64,000 nt of DNA from Triatoma infestans. Lineage: Eukaryota; Arthropoda; Insecta; Hemiptera; Reduviidae. The notes beneath the pieces are model-generated. The model worked only from the letters and a program-made list of their open reading frames with translations, did not search any database and had not been told where the DNA came from. Positions 12,701-25,544 of the stretch are shown in pieces. Positions within the stretch are counted from its first letter, which is position 1; every line of letters begins with the position of its first letter. The stretch covers positions 18,425 through 82,424 of the forward strand of contig JAAEAF010006580.1 in the NCBI GenBank assembly GCA_011037195.1, in the 5' to 3' direction. The translations under genes were made by a program, and so were the position numbers.

Positions 12701-15700
12701 AGCTGTAGATTCCCTCTTCTGCAGTATTCAGCTATTCCACCCAATAGATGGAGAGGGAGGTCCTCATCACCAGGGAAGTACGCCGAGCTAATGACCAGCC
12801 TTTTCACTCCCTCTTCGGTGTTGATAGTAGGAGAGCTGTAACATAATCCGCGGAGCATAGCTCCGATATTAGTCCGCAGCTCACCTTGCTACTATATACT
12901 ATACATGCTCTAGGTCTACTTACAGAGTTATTGTACAGTACCTTTCCTAGTTTCGGATTCAGTCCTCGGACGATCACTCCATGGCACCACGGCTCCTGCA
13001 GTAGGGCTACGTGTAGCCCCTCCCTGTCAAACCTCCTACTAAGCACGGCCGAAGCGGCCTTTGCTTGATGGTGGAGGTTCGCCTGCACCTCTTGACTGCC
13101 ATGTTAGGTCTCCGAGGGGGGCGGAACGTCGGCCCCAGATCCCCGGGGACGCCCCTCGGCTTCCGCGGCCGCCGGCAGCCGCTCCCGGCCTTGAGGCCTG
13201 TGGAGCAAGCCGGTATCGCTTCCGCCAGGAGACGCACCCATGGGAATCCCCGCCTTTTCGTCCGCCCCTTCCTCCATCCGTCCCTCACCTACGGGTAAAA
13301 CAGCCAGGCAGCCTGTAACGCCTCCATCTCTCCTTCCAGGCCCTCCTGTCCAACTTCTGGCGAATCCGCCTTCAAAGAGCTTACGGCCTTGGGTTGATCC
13401 TCCTCCGTTTCCATCGCCTTAGCCTCCTTAGAGCTCTTACTTTTTGGGGACCTGTACTTTTTCCTGGGTTCGCCCGGAGCCCCGGAGGCTCCGTTAACGA
13501 CACAATACCCCTGTGCCATCCAACCCTCGGCACGGAAGGCATCACACCTTGGATTGGGCCCTAATTACCGGTCTGTATCGTGTACATGTGAGTGTTGTTA
13601 TGTGTGTCCTGTGTATTAGATGTTGAGCTGGGATGTTCGCAGGGTCACCCTTATCTAAGGAATATGAAGGATCGGGTTCGGATAGGAAATTAGGTTGGGG
13701 ATAGTAAAATGAGGTGGCCCGCGGTGGGTTACCCCAGGCCCGCCATTGCCCTCAAAGAGCGCGTTGCCCGGTCCTCACGACGTGGACGTAGGGTTGGCTA
13801 GCCCCCGATTCAAGATCGAGGAAGCCTTTGAGGACCTTTTTTGAAGTCTTTGAGCCTTTTTTTGTGATATAAAATTGTTATAGTATTTCCTTTTTGTTAT
13901 AACTTCTTTACAACTTAATTTCTTCTATACTATCTTACACGCAAAGGAATTTTAATTTGAACATTGACAATATATTATATAATTTTCCATAATAGCTTGA
14001 AATGATTATTCATATCTTGCAATTAAAACTTTCTTATATTGTTTACTTAGATGTTGTGTAGCTGCACTTCAGATGGTGGATGAAAAAGCAAGAGTAGTAC
14101 TTAATAAAAATGAGTTTAACACTCTTACCTATTATTTAGATGAATATTCAGCAAAACAAATGACAATCGAGGCATTTGTTGCAGTATTATTAGAATTATT
14201 AAATACATCTGATAAGGTAATTTATTTTTTCATACAATTTCTTTACACCACATTCAAAAATATTGTGACACAAAATATAATAACAATAATATAAATTTTG
14301 TTACAGCATACATTATTTACTGAGTTAAGAGAGCTTGTAGCTATGGAAGATAGAGCTCGTTTTGATGAATTAGTTTATAGAAGGGAGCCATATCCTAGTA
14401 GAGTAAGTTATCTGTTATAGTGTAGGTTATATACAATTATCTACGTTATATATAATTCGGATTAGTTTTTAGCAAGAGAACTGATTAGATATAATCAATC
14501 GAATGAATATCGTTTGCATTCGCAAACTAATAAACTAAATCCTTTCTGCAACAACCATGAAGGGCGATTTTTTTTTGTTGTGGTTCGAACAGCCAGGATG
14601 CCGCGGTTCTCATCACCGTGTCCATCTGCGATTTGCAACTAAGTTCCGTTATTAACTTATGTTAACAACGTTGGGCACAAAGCAACCTAATGAAGTAACG
14701 ATGCGATATTTATAACTTAGAATTGCTTCAGTGAGGAAGTAATTACATACTAATAAGACCTTCTTGTTAAAGATTATAAATACTTTTCTTTATTTAGGTT
14801 TGCCTTCCAATTATAGAAGGGACAAAGAAGAAGAAAAATGGGAATGTACTTATAAAAAGATTGAAAATTTATTTTTGCTAAATTTATTACACTTTTCAAT
14901 TGAACATGATATAGAAATCTTCGAGGTTCTTGAAAACGTTATTATTTTTGACTAATTCTGCTAAAGGAAATAAGTTCAATGTTCGATCCGTCATAATTTA
15001 ACTATGAGAGACGTAAGGAGACTCTTTAGAGCTTATTTTATGTAGTTTTTCAAAGATTTAATAAGTTTGTATTATAAGTTTCAAAGAAATTTTACTTATA
15101 CCTTGCATTTTTAAAAATTTAAACATTGGGTCGAGTAAGATCAATAAATTTGAATAAGATTGCAAGAATTATATTTGAATATGGATATCTGTTGAACATC
15201 TATCAAAGTAAAGATAACATTTATTGAATTGTCATCTCAAAATATTGCAAAAACCAAAAAATTCCTTTCCTAACACATTATATTCAATTTGATTTTTGAG
15301 GCTCCGTTAATGAAAATAAAGTAATCAACGTTCAACAATATTCCTATCTTTTTTCAAGGCTTCTTTATTACTTTTTCTTATATAAGAAGAAGCTGAACTT
15401 TCGAAAGTGATCGGAATTATGTTACGAAGCCCCTTAAATATTTTTAGCAATTTTTTTTTTTTAAATGCACAATCACATCATGCTCCATTTATAATGCATA
15501 CTATATGAAATTCCTACCATATTGAACAATTTAATCTACAAAACCAGAATTGATAATTTACAATATCCCTTTCAAACTGGTAATATCACTGGATATGATA
15601 ATTATTAAGAAGTTATGATCAGAAGTTATGATCAGAAGTTATGATCACAAAATAACAAATAATCAACTTTGAATATCAGTTAATAACGCTCAGCAATGTA

Positions 15701-18700
15701 AATTTGCTACAGCATGTTAGTTTAACAACTGATCCTGCCTAATTTTATGAGTGTTTCAAGACAAAAATTCATAAAATAAACCTTAATTTATTTCACCTTT
15801 ATAAAATTTAACTGTTTAACTCTATTAACTAAGTTTATTATACAAACAAAATTAATTTCAAACTTTGATTTGTTATTAGAGAGGAGGACCATGCTGTGAT
15901 AACTCTCATGACATAATTATGTCTAGTTTACATCATATGTCTACACCTGTGAGTAATTTCATATGAATCAAATATATTTATTGCACGATTAGTAAATAGC
16001 ATGATTATGAGGGGTTTCAATTGAAGCAAAATTGTAGTTTGTGGCATGTGGTTGCTTACGCAAGCATGCGTAAAAGAACGCCAACAATTTTCAATTGCTA
16101 GCTCTTGATGAAATGTTTTTCTATTGTTTTTTGAAACATCATTTTAAAAAAAAAAAAGGCAATAAAGTGAACTTTTGAGATCTTTATATTCTTCTTAATT
16201 TAATATTTTTTATAACAGAAATCTTTTTTGAACATATATAATGAATTAGGTATTTATATATTATATATATAATTTAGCATGAAAGAAATATATTACTTAC
16301 TATCTGCACTTTTCATGTTAATACAAAAAAAAAAGAAATCTATTAGGTTTAAATTAATATTAATTGGTGCTCATTTAAGGTGCTCATTTAATCTTTCTAA
16401 AAATGAGTATTTCTTCTTCTCACAATATTACTATAAAAATTAAGAATCTTATTAAATTAATTTTTCACTCTGACTTTATAATTTATTTTAGTATAATGTA
16501 GATGTTAGCACTTTTCGTAACTCTCATTTCTTTTGAAACTGATAATTTTCTTAATTATCTCTATGTTCACTTTCTGCTATTTATATCACTTATTCAGTTT
16601 TTAGCTCAAAAATTATTAATCATTATAATTTAAAAAAAAAAAAAAAAAATATTCTATTATATTATAACAGATTGGAAGTATAGGCTATTGTGTGTATGAT
16701 ATGTGTTCAGTTTGAGTGCGATGGGTGGAGGGGTAACACCGAAGATGTGAGAACACCTTCAGAAGACTCCGGATTGGGTTTAGGCCCTTTAGACTCCACT
16801 AACAGCCGTTCTATTAGGTAATTCCTAAGTAGTACCTTCAGTCCTTAAGTTTCTTTTCCTTCCTTTTTGTACACAATTTTAATTATTTCACTGTGTTCAC
16901 TAATTTTTTTTTGTTTATTTTTTAATATTTTATTTATTTTTTTAATTAATTTATTTTTAGCCTAAAATATATAATTTTTAATTAATGTAACTTTAAAAAA
17001 AAATAAATAAATTACAGCTTAAATTAAATTCTATTTAGAAAAAGAAAAATTAAAAATAATTTTGGGAAAACACTTAAGCAAAAAAAATTAAATATATGGG
17101 CATGTTTTAGATTATTAAACTATATTTAGTAATCTTGTAAAAAGATAAATACTTTCTAAAATTTAAAAAGAAAAAAAAAAAGCATGTTATAAGGTTTTAG
17201 AAATTCTTAAACCAATTGGTGTGGCATTTTCTTTGATGTAGATTATGGAGTTAACTTGAATGTATTTCAATTCATAGATGTTTGTATTAAAAAAAAAATT
17301 TATATTTATCATTCTTTTTTTGAAGGCAACTATCTGCAATAATTATGAATAGCTTGTAATATGTCTACTGACACTGTTTCCTGAAGAATTTTTTTTATTG
17401 ATATCTATTATTGAAAAAAAAGTACACACATAAAAAATAATTATTACACATATTACAAATTTGAATTGATTTGTTTCTAAGGAAAGTTGAATATTTTTCT
17501 TGCTTCTAATTTTAAAAACAAATGTGTGGTGAATTGATTTATAAAAGCTTTGCTAATGTTTTAAACACAAAGCACATTTGTGAAGCTTGGGCTAACACTC
17601 TTTGGGAAACACTTGTCTAAAGACGAGAAATATTTTTTTTTTTTACTTCTCACATCAACTATAACTTATATAAATTACTAACCTTTAGAATAAAGTTTCT
17701 AAACAAGCAAACAAATAAAATAAAAATGCAATTTACCTCGTTCTTTTTACTATTTATTTTTATTGAACTATCGTGCTTAACAATTCAAATAATAAAAAGT
17801 ATTAAATTGTAAAAGAATATTATTTTTCAAATATGGAAGCAAGCATTGGCCTGAAAATTTAACTAATCCTATCTTGGACGTTTCAATACTTTTTAGTATC
17901 TTCCGATATTAAAAGAGGAGCAAGGTCCTTTCAGTTATCTGTCTTTATTATCTTGCAGTTTCTGTTTAGGGTAGGGGGAGATCTCTTAATTTTTTAGAAA
18001 TTGGTGAAAAAGTTATTTTCTTAGTTTCTAAGATATAAAAATTCATATAAATACTTTACGAAGTTACTAAATTAGCGATACTCGTGAGAACGTTTACTCT
18101 TTCCCAGATTCAAGAAACAGATTGAATATTGAAGATTAAAGGCTCTGACAAACAGGACACGATCTGTCGCGGCGGGCAGCAACCGCGCGATCTTTTGGGC
18201 GGCCACCGATATGGCTACGTCACATACAAAGCGAGATCAATCTAAGCGAACTAGTGTTGTGTTGTCCACAGAGCAGGATCGCAGAATTGTTTTGCACTAG
18301 TATAGTTTTACACTAGATGAAGATCGCCTAGACCGCGCGACAATTTTTGTAACTGTGTCGCGAGTTAGATCGCCTCTGTGTGACAGGGATGATGAAATAT
18401 TGCATCATACAACAATATCGCCGGATTGCGGCGGTCTGAGATCGCTGCCCGCCGCGACAGATCGTGTCCTGTGTGTCAAAGCCTTAAATAAACACATTTT
18501 GAATTCCGTAGGTTTTTATTTCCATTGTATTTAAATAGATTAACGATTTTATATGACTCAACTTTTTGCAAAAGTAGTTTTCAAGCCTGGGAGCTTACTT
18601 AGCCTCTAATGTTGTTTTAGGAGCTTTTTTTTTTAAAAAAAAAAATAGTTCTTGAATTGCATTAAGTTTATTATTTTTGTATACGCCTTAGTTTTAAAAA

Positions 18701-21700
18701 AAAGTATATTTGTTTTATCAAATGGTAATTCTGGGCTTTATTCACTTGCATAGTTTAAATTTGGAACTTTTTTTTTTTTTAAAGCACGCGAATTTCAACA
18801 TCATTATTTTTTTCCCAAAATCCAATGTTAGGATTTGTTCAAGATCTTTGACCATTTCGGTTTTTGCTTGCATTTAATTTAAATTTGTTCTGAAACATTT
18901 ATTGTCTTGCCAGACATTTGGAAATAATATTTTTAAAATATAATTCGTAATAAATCTAACACTTAAAAATAAAAATAATAAAATCATAAAATTAAAGTCA
19001 TAAATATTGCCTGCAAGGGGTATCTGTTGCATGCAGTTACTTGAGGAGTAGCGACCCCACGGGTTACCACAACTCAATATTCCATGCACTTCGTCAGAAC
19101 AGTATACAATGCACTTAAATTACATATACTCTAACCTTTACAGACAAGGGACAAACACATACACAAACTAGGGTCTCCGTCCCTAGTTAATTGGCGTTAG
19201 CCAAGGGAGAAGGAAGGGATTAGCTCAGTGGTGGTGCGCTGGACTAGCAACGCGGAGCACCCTTGTTCGAATCCAGCGTGCTGCCCTTAGATTTTCTCTC
19301 CCTAGGAGCCTATATAGTTCACAGTCCGGAGATGGGCAGTGTTGTCTGTAGCTAGAGAACACTGCTCGGAGGCCGGCAGTGCACTGAGAAGGCTCCGAGA
19401 GGCACAATAGATCATACAGGTCGCAGTGCATATCCCCTTTAAAATAGTAATAATAATAAAGTCATAAATATAATGCTCTTCGTTTATTTATATATTTTGC
19501 TTCAGAAATAAAGTGAGAATTTTATTTCAGATTAAGGAGAATAAATAGCTTACTTACATTGGTCTCTCTCATCGAATCTGTGATATGGAAGATTTTTTCT
19601 AATGCTGCAAAATTTTTCAGCAATAATTCAATCGTTAGTTAATGGCAGGATGAAACTAATGTGTTGCTGTAATCTTTGATTAAATCTATCAGTTTGAAAT
19701 TAATTACCTGCCATCAGTATTTATGTTAATAACATTTAGAAAAAATTGCAATATCCTTTCTTGGCATTATTATTTCTCGCTTAGGCGGTATTCAAAGTCA
19801 TAACTCAAAGGCACAGATAAAACACTGTAAAGTACTCCTTTGCATCTCATCGAAAAAACATTCTATGCCCACTAAGTTTGCTTTATTTTCTACTTTTCTT
19901 CCGATTTTTGGCAAAGCAGAATTTTAGTATAGTCAGATTCTGTGAGTAATTACCAGTTAAGTTCCAAATAAAATATTAATTATCTTTGATATCTCTACCT
20001 ATTTGATTGGATTTGTAGAATTATTCGAAATTTTATTCAAATTAATAAAATGTTATTCAAAGTTAGTTTTTATGTGATTGATGATTGACCAGTGAAAGTT
20101 ATTATCTAATACTTCCATTAAATTAATAGTTTTTTAGTTTGGGTTTTATGAAGGCGATAAGTTCCTTAAATTAGAAAATTGTTCAGAAAATCTTCAAGTG
20201 ATTTTTGAATTGTTCGAATGAATTTTAGGAGAGGGACTACATTACTAAATAATATAATATATTATTACTAAAAAAGTAATAAGACTTTACAGTTAAAAAT
20301 AAAAAAGAACTAGAGAGTTTTTTTCAAAAGGCATTTTTAAAAGTTTAAATAGATTATTAATATTATAATTTTAATAAGCTTGATTAATATTATAATTATT
20401 ATTTTTGGTCAAGCTTTTCTTTATAGAGCTCCAATAACATCAGTTATCCAGTATAAATTGGTATGGTGTATAAAATAAAATTATCGGACATGCTGACGAA
20501 AACAACTAAATTTGCATTTAATTCAAAGACAGGACTGCATTTAGATGACTAAGTAATTGTTTAAGGCTGTTACCTTCAGACGCAATCGCTTTTTAAGTCA
20601 TTGTACCATGTCTAAAGAACAGCATTGAAGAAGGCCTTCAGATATCATTTTTAGCCAGACTGATAGCCACATCACTGCTGCTTTAATTATATTTCCGTTT
20701 GTAAATTATTTTGATTTAGGAAAATCAAATTAGCCGAAAATTATTTGATTGTTTAGGTGGAGTTGATCTTGGTATTAGTATAAGAAATGTCTGCGCATTG
20801 AGGGCGTTCGGGCGCTCGAAACGTCGTCAAATGCACATCATTGAATTGTGGAAAATTAAAAAAGCAGGGTTGTGGAATTGATCGATGATAAATGTGTTTT
20901 TGTTGATGAAACTAAGAAAAGGAATAAAGAAAGATAAATTTGTCTTGGAGGTGATAAGATGCATAATAATGTTGGAGTGTTGCAGCTCTTGTTGGAATAT
21001 TTTGTGTGAATGTGTGTATAATGGTGGGTGAGGTGAGTTAACAAGCTTGCAAAAGATGTTGGCCAAAGGCACAGAAGCGATTTGTTTTTTGTCGAAATTA
21101 CTTAAAAAGAAGCAAACAGGTGAAAACAAAATGCAGTAATAAGCAAAATATTGGCTGGGGCCAAAGAAAAAAAAAACTTTTTATCCTTAAAAGTTTATTC
21201 GACGTTTTGGACACCTTTGGTGTCCTTCCTCAGGAACTATATATATAAAAAAAGAGAAATAAACAGAAAATTACATAATGTAGTGAGACACAACATTGAA
21301 GCATTATAACAGCAGTTACCTTTCAGCAAATAAGTAACTGTTAGGACTGGCATACGCAAGTCTGTAAATCGATCGACAAATAGGAAAATTAGTAGAAAGG
21401 CAAAAGATGTCTGGCGCTAACCTGAAGGGTTAGTAGAAACATCCTTGGTTTATAAAAAAACATGTCATAATTGAACCATCCTGAAGGTGAATGAAAAATT
21501 CAGCTAGCCAGAAGACACACTTTAAAGGATCTCATTAAGGTGCGCGAAAATTCGTTAGCTCCTTCTAATTTCATCTGCAAAATTTTGCGGAACATAAAAG
21601 ATTCTGGGAGAGTAACTGATGATAATTAATTACTTAAGTACTAAGCAACATACTAAGCAAAAATAAATAAATGAATGAAATCAAAAGATCAAAGCACATC

Positions 21701-24511
21701 TGGATTCGATAAGGATGCGTTGTGAAATGGAAAGAAGCCCTCTTTGATGAGAAATTGAAATGTGTGTGGGTGGGTGTTTTGATAAGCTGAGTGAAAAAGC
21801 ATACAAAAAGATAATAGGTGTAGCTTGTTAGGGTAATATAGAAAAAGATGTCATTAAATGTTTCTAAAAAAAGTGGACGATTATGGTACACTGTCTTTAA
21901 TTTTCTCAAATTTAGGTTATTTATAATTTATTCTTTAATTTACAGGACTTATGTTACTTTTCTTTCTTTCATAGTTTTTATTATACTTATAATAATTCTC
22001 ACCAGTGTTGAAAAGCACTGCTTATATTAATAAATAATGTAATTTTAATAGTGCTAAGAAAATACAGCTGTAAAAGAACTTAGTTGCAAGATTATATATT
22101 TTTTTCTATGTTTAGTTTCTTTTAAAATCGCAAGAAGAAGTATTTATTGCCTTCGCGTCAAATTTTCGAAATTCAGTTTTCACTCTGGAAATACATGTTT
22201 TGAGGAGGTTCCTTGAAGAGTGCGAAACAATGATTTGCAGAAATCGGTCCCATTATTTGTGTGTGTGTGTGATCTGTGGACACCACGACACAAAAACGGA
22301 AAATAGCAGAAAGCTGAAACTTGATATTTCGTTCAGGTGCCTACCATGAATCGCGACAAGGTTTTGGTCAAAATCGATCGGTCAACCGGTTGCACCACTT
22401 CACTAAATACATATTTCAGTTTTTTGCAATTTTCTCGAAAACTGCTCGAACAATTTTCTCTAAAATTGGTATATCGACTAATCATAAAAAGCGCTACAAC
22501 TTTTATTCAAAACATTTTGTTCCGGAAACTTCATGAAGGGTTGTTCAGCGGGAAGTGTGATGTTAGGTTTCCTGTAAATTGTCATTTCAGTACATTATAC
22601 GATCCTACCATATAGATAATATGAATCTAAAGTGTTGCTAAAATTTCGAGTTAGAAGACAATCGATACATTTAAAAAATATGAAATTTGTGAATGGGAAA
22701 TAACCGTATAAATAAATAAATAAATAAATAAGAACCGTGTAAACTGTAGTAAGAAAAACAAATGCATGAATGTTCACACCAGATTTTTTTAAAAAAAAGA
22801 ACAATGAAAAGATAATTAAACAAAAGCAGTGCAATAATTTTGTCCAGCAATGTAACTGTTTACATAATCTCTGCAAGTTAAAAAACTAAAAAAATGTTAC
22901 AATCTCTTTAAAGCTGAACAAATGAATCAGCGCAATTAGAACTACTATGGCAGGTATAAAACATGGTAACTCAGCTTGTATCCATTCTTCTCTGTTTAAT
23001 TTTTCGGTTTAGCATTTTAATTTGATTGGTTTTGGAATTTCCTCCAACATTATAGGTACGTTGAAATCCACTTTTAAAACGTTGGCGTGGGTTGGCACGC
23101 TGTTTGCATGGGGAAGGCTATATAGAGAAAATACAAGCTCCTCCGATATCATAAGACGGTGTAGGAACTTAAAAGTAGAAATCAAACATCTCTAGATAAA
23201 GTTTATAAACTGTGATGAACTTCAGGAATCAGAATTAAAATTTAAAAAAAAAACATATTACGACGGATTAAATCTCAGATATTATCCAGAATTGTGGACT
23301 TAGCACTTATTCAATGAATCATTATGTTAGTTTTACTTTCTCTTACTCCTAGTAAGAGGAAGCATAGTAATTTTGCTATATCATAAAATTCAAGACTGAA
23401 ATATGTAAAAGTTTCATGTACAGAAACAAGTCAAAAAATTCTTTTGAATAAATTGTATTCAATGATATTGTCATTCAAAATTTCCAATGAAATATACTAT
23501 TGTATAATTAAGGCAATGTATTTATGAAAATTTCAAAGATCTTTGCTTTAATCCTTATTCTCTAATTTTCTGAGTACTTAATACTTGAAATAGTTCTGTA
23601 ACGAATTCAACGAAATTAATCCTACCAAAAACCGTGTTATATGCTTTTATAGAGTTTTTTTATTGAACTATAAATTCTACTACGTAAATGATTTTTATTT
23701 TCTTCGATTACCGGAATTTCACTTTCCTTCCACGGATATCAGAATGATTTGCCTAGCACAAACACATGTCACATTTGCAATAATTGGCTTTAGCAATAAG
23801 CTTTTAAAAGCAAAGAAAAATAAAATCCCCGGGGAGGGGGAAAGTAATTGAAAGGTTAATTTAAAAATAAGAAAAAAAATAAAATATTTTATTTATGTAA
23901 ACCTATTATGGCAGCCTATCACTTATTTTGCATTTTCCACAAATATATCTGTTTTTTTTTTTTTTTTTTTGGTTAATTTAATTTATTTTATTTTTTTTTT
24001 TTTTATATGCATATTACAATGTGTTTTAGTATTTCTGACTAAAAATACAATAAATTCCCCCTTTATTTATAATAAATTTTTGCATGGACACTAATCAGAA
24101 AAGTTATTATAAATTAAATTAATAATTATTGACATATTAGGGTGTTTTATTTGTTATCTCTTGGCAGGAACAATGAGCGTGTGTCGCCCAGTTTCAAAAC
24201 ATCTACACAACACATCAACAACAAAGCACAGGTAAAACAGTCCGTAGTAAATGTTCTTTTTTTTTTTTAAATTCCTTTCTTTCTTGTAAATTTTTGTTAT
24301 CTTCATTAAAAATTTCTATTTCTGTTCTCCTTTTTCTCTCTCTGATGTCTCTAAATGTTGTATTTAATTATTAATAGTGTTTTAATCACAAATAAAACCC
24401 TCTAGAAATATTTACCCCTTATATACTATAAAAATAATTAAAAAAAAAAAAAAAACAGCACAAGCACAATTAATTTTACATTTAACAGGTATAATATGTA
24501 AGTAACTTATT

Positions 24512-24544
<33 letters not shown>

Positions 24545-25501
24545 TATATAATAAAAATGGTGTTTCGGGAGGAACTTTTGTTTTGTATTAGTTGTAATGA
24601 ATCCCATTTAAAAAGTGTATATATAGCTTTTATAAATGGTTTGTGCCATGATCTCAGCTGCTATAAAGGTATCTTTGTCTTCTTTTTACTTTCTTATGCT
24701 GCTGGTAAGAAGAAATATTACGATCTTGTACACTTCCGATACCGAGTTTACACCGGAAATACATGTTTTATGGTTCCTTGAGTACGAAAAAATTAGTTTT
24801 ATAAAGCTCAAACTTAGTATTCCGTTTATGCACTATCACCGCATTAGACAAGAATATTTTGGGCAAAATCCATCTACCGGAAGTGCCACTTTACTGAATG
24901 GCTTTTTTTTTTCAGTTTTCGTGATTTTCTTGAAAACAATTCCAACACAGTTATGTTTGAACTTCGTATATTATCTACACCCATAAATACTTATCACTTT
25001 TATTTACAATATTTTCCCGAAACAATTAATTTTAGATGTTTGGGGGGGTCTATTAGTTAGGTTTAAATTTAAACTACACAAGCTTTTGTTGGTTTCTGAC
25101 AAAGGGCGCTCCACCACACAAGTCCGCTCAGGTGTACAAGTATAACCTTTAATATGTTTTTATAACCCCTACTAAACATTGTAAACGTTGCGATTTTTGT
25201 AAGATATAATTAACTAAATTATAATTATCTATTTAACTATAATATTAATATTAACTTTAATAATATAATTATCTACTTTTTCGCTTTATTCTTTTATAGC
25301 TATAATATATCTTTGTCTTTTTTCTGAGTGTGTGCGGCTTATTGGTGTTAGTGTGAAAAATTGTTTTGGTAGTGAAGCATATTTGAATTATGTTTAATCC
25401 CAAATGTTATTCTATGTTACTTTTAACGGTTTCACATTTAAGAATAATTTCTCTCTTCTTATGAATCTATTTTCATTTCCTGATGGTTGACTATAAATGT
25501 A

Positions 25502-25544
<43 letters not shown>

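Larger units (their letters stand above)
10140..13860 (-). mobile_element. Antisense LINE with endonuclease, RT and RNase H (LOA/R1-like, degenerate)
   Basis: Read on the minus strand from about 13860 down. A GC-rich 5' region and a gag-like ORF remnant come first. Then an APE endonuclease (QEPW near the start; GCDANVHNTVWG; NLGSEPTFVTVARREMLDLT), a reverse transcriptase (YKAPGMDGIYP, FRPISLSSFLLK, FLDIEGAFNN, SADDLAIV, KYLGVMFDRRLTW), a thumb/connection region and the start of an RNase H (WYTDGSKMEEG, FQAELVAI). Carrying RNase H after the RT fits the I/LOA/R1 group. Many stops and frameshifts make it dead. The 3' end is missing: it stops inside the RNase H at a dispersed-repeat junction. It sits antisense in the intron between exons D and E of the whirlin-like gene. 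Confidence 0.9.

Noticed and set aside
14073..14294. 73-codon open frame as a separate small gene
   Set aside because: Its first part is exon E of the whirlin-like gene and the rest runs into the intron past a good donor at 14217.
15609..15647. CRISPR-like short repeat array
   Set aside because: Three head-to-tail 13-bp units with no spacers in a eukaryotic intron; simple tandem duplication.
19218..19290. A functional tRNA gene
   Set aside because: A and B boxes are present but the cloverleaf is incomplete and the sequence is part of a SINE with a TSD and other copies in the window.
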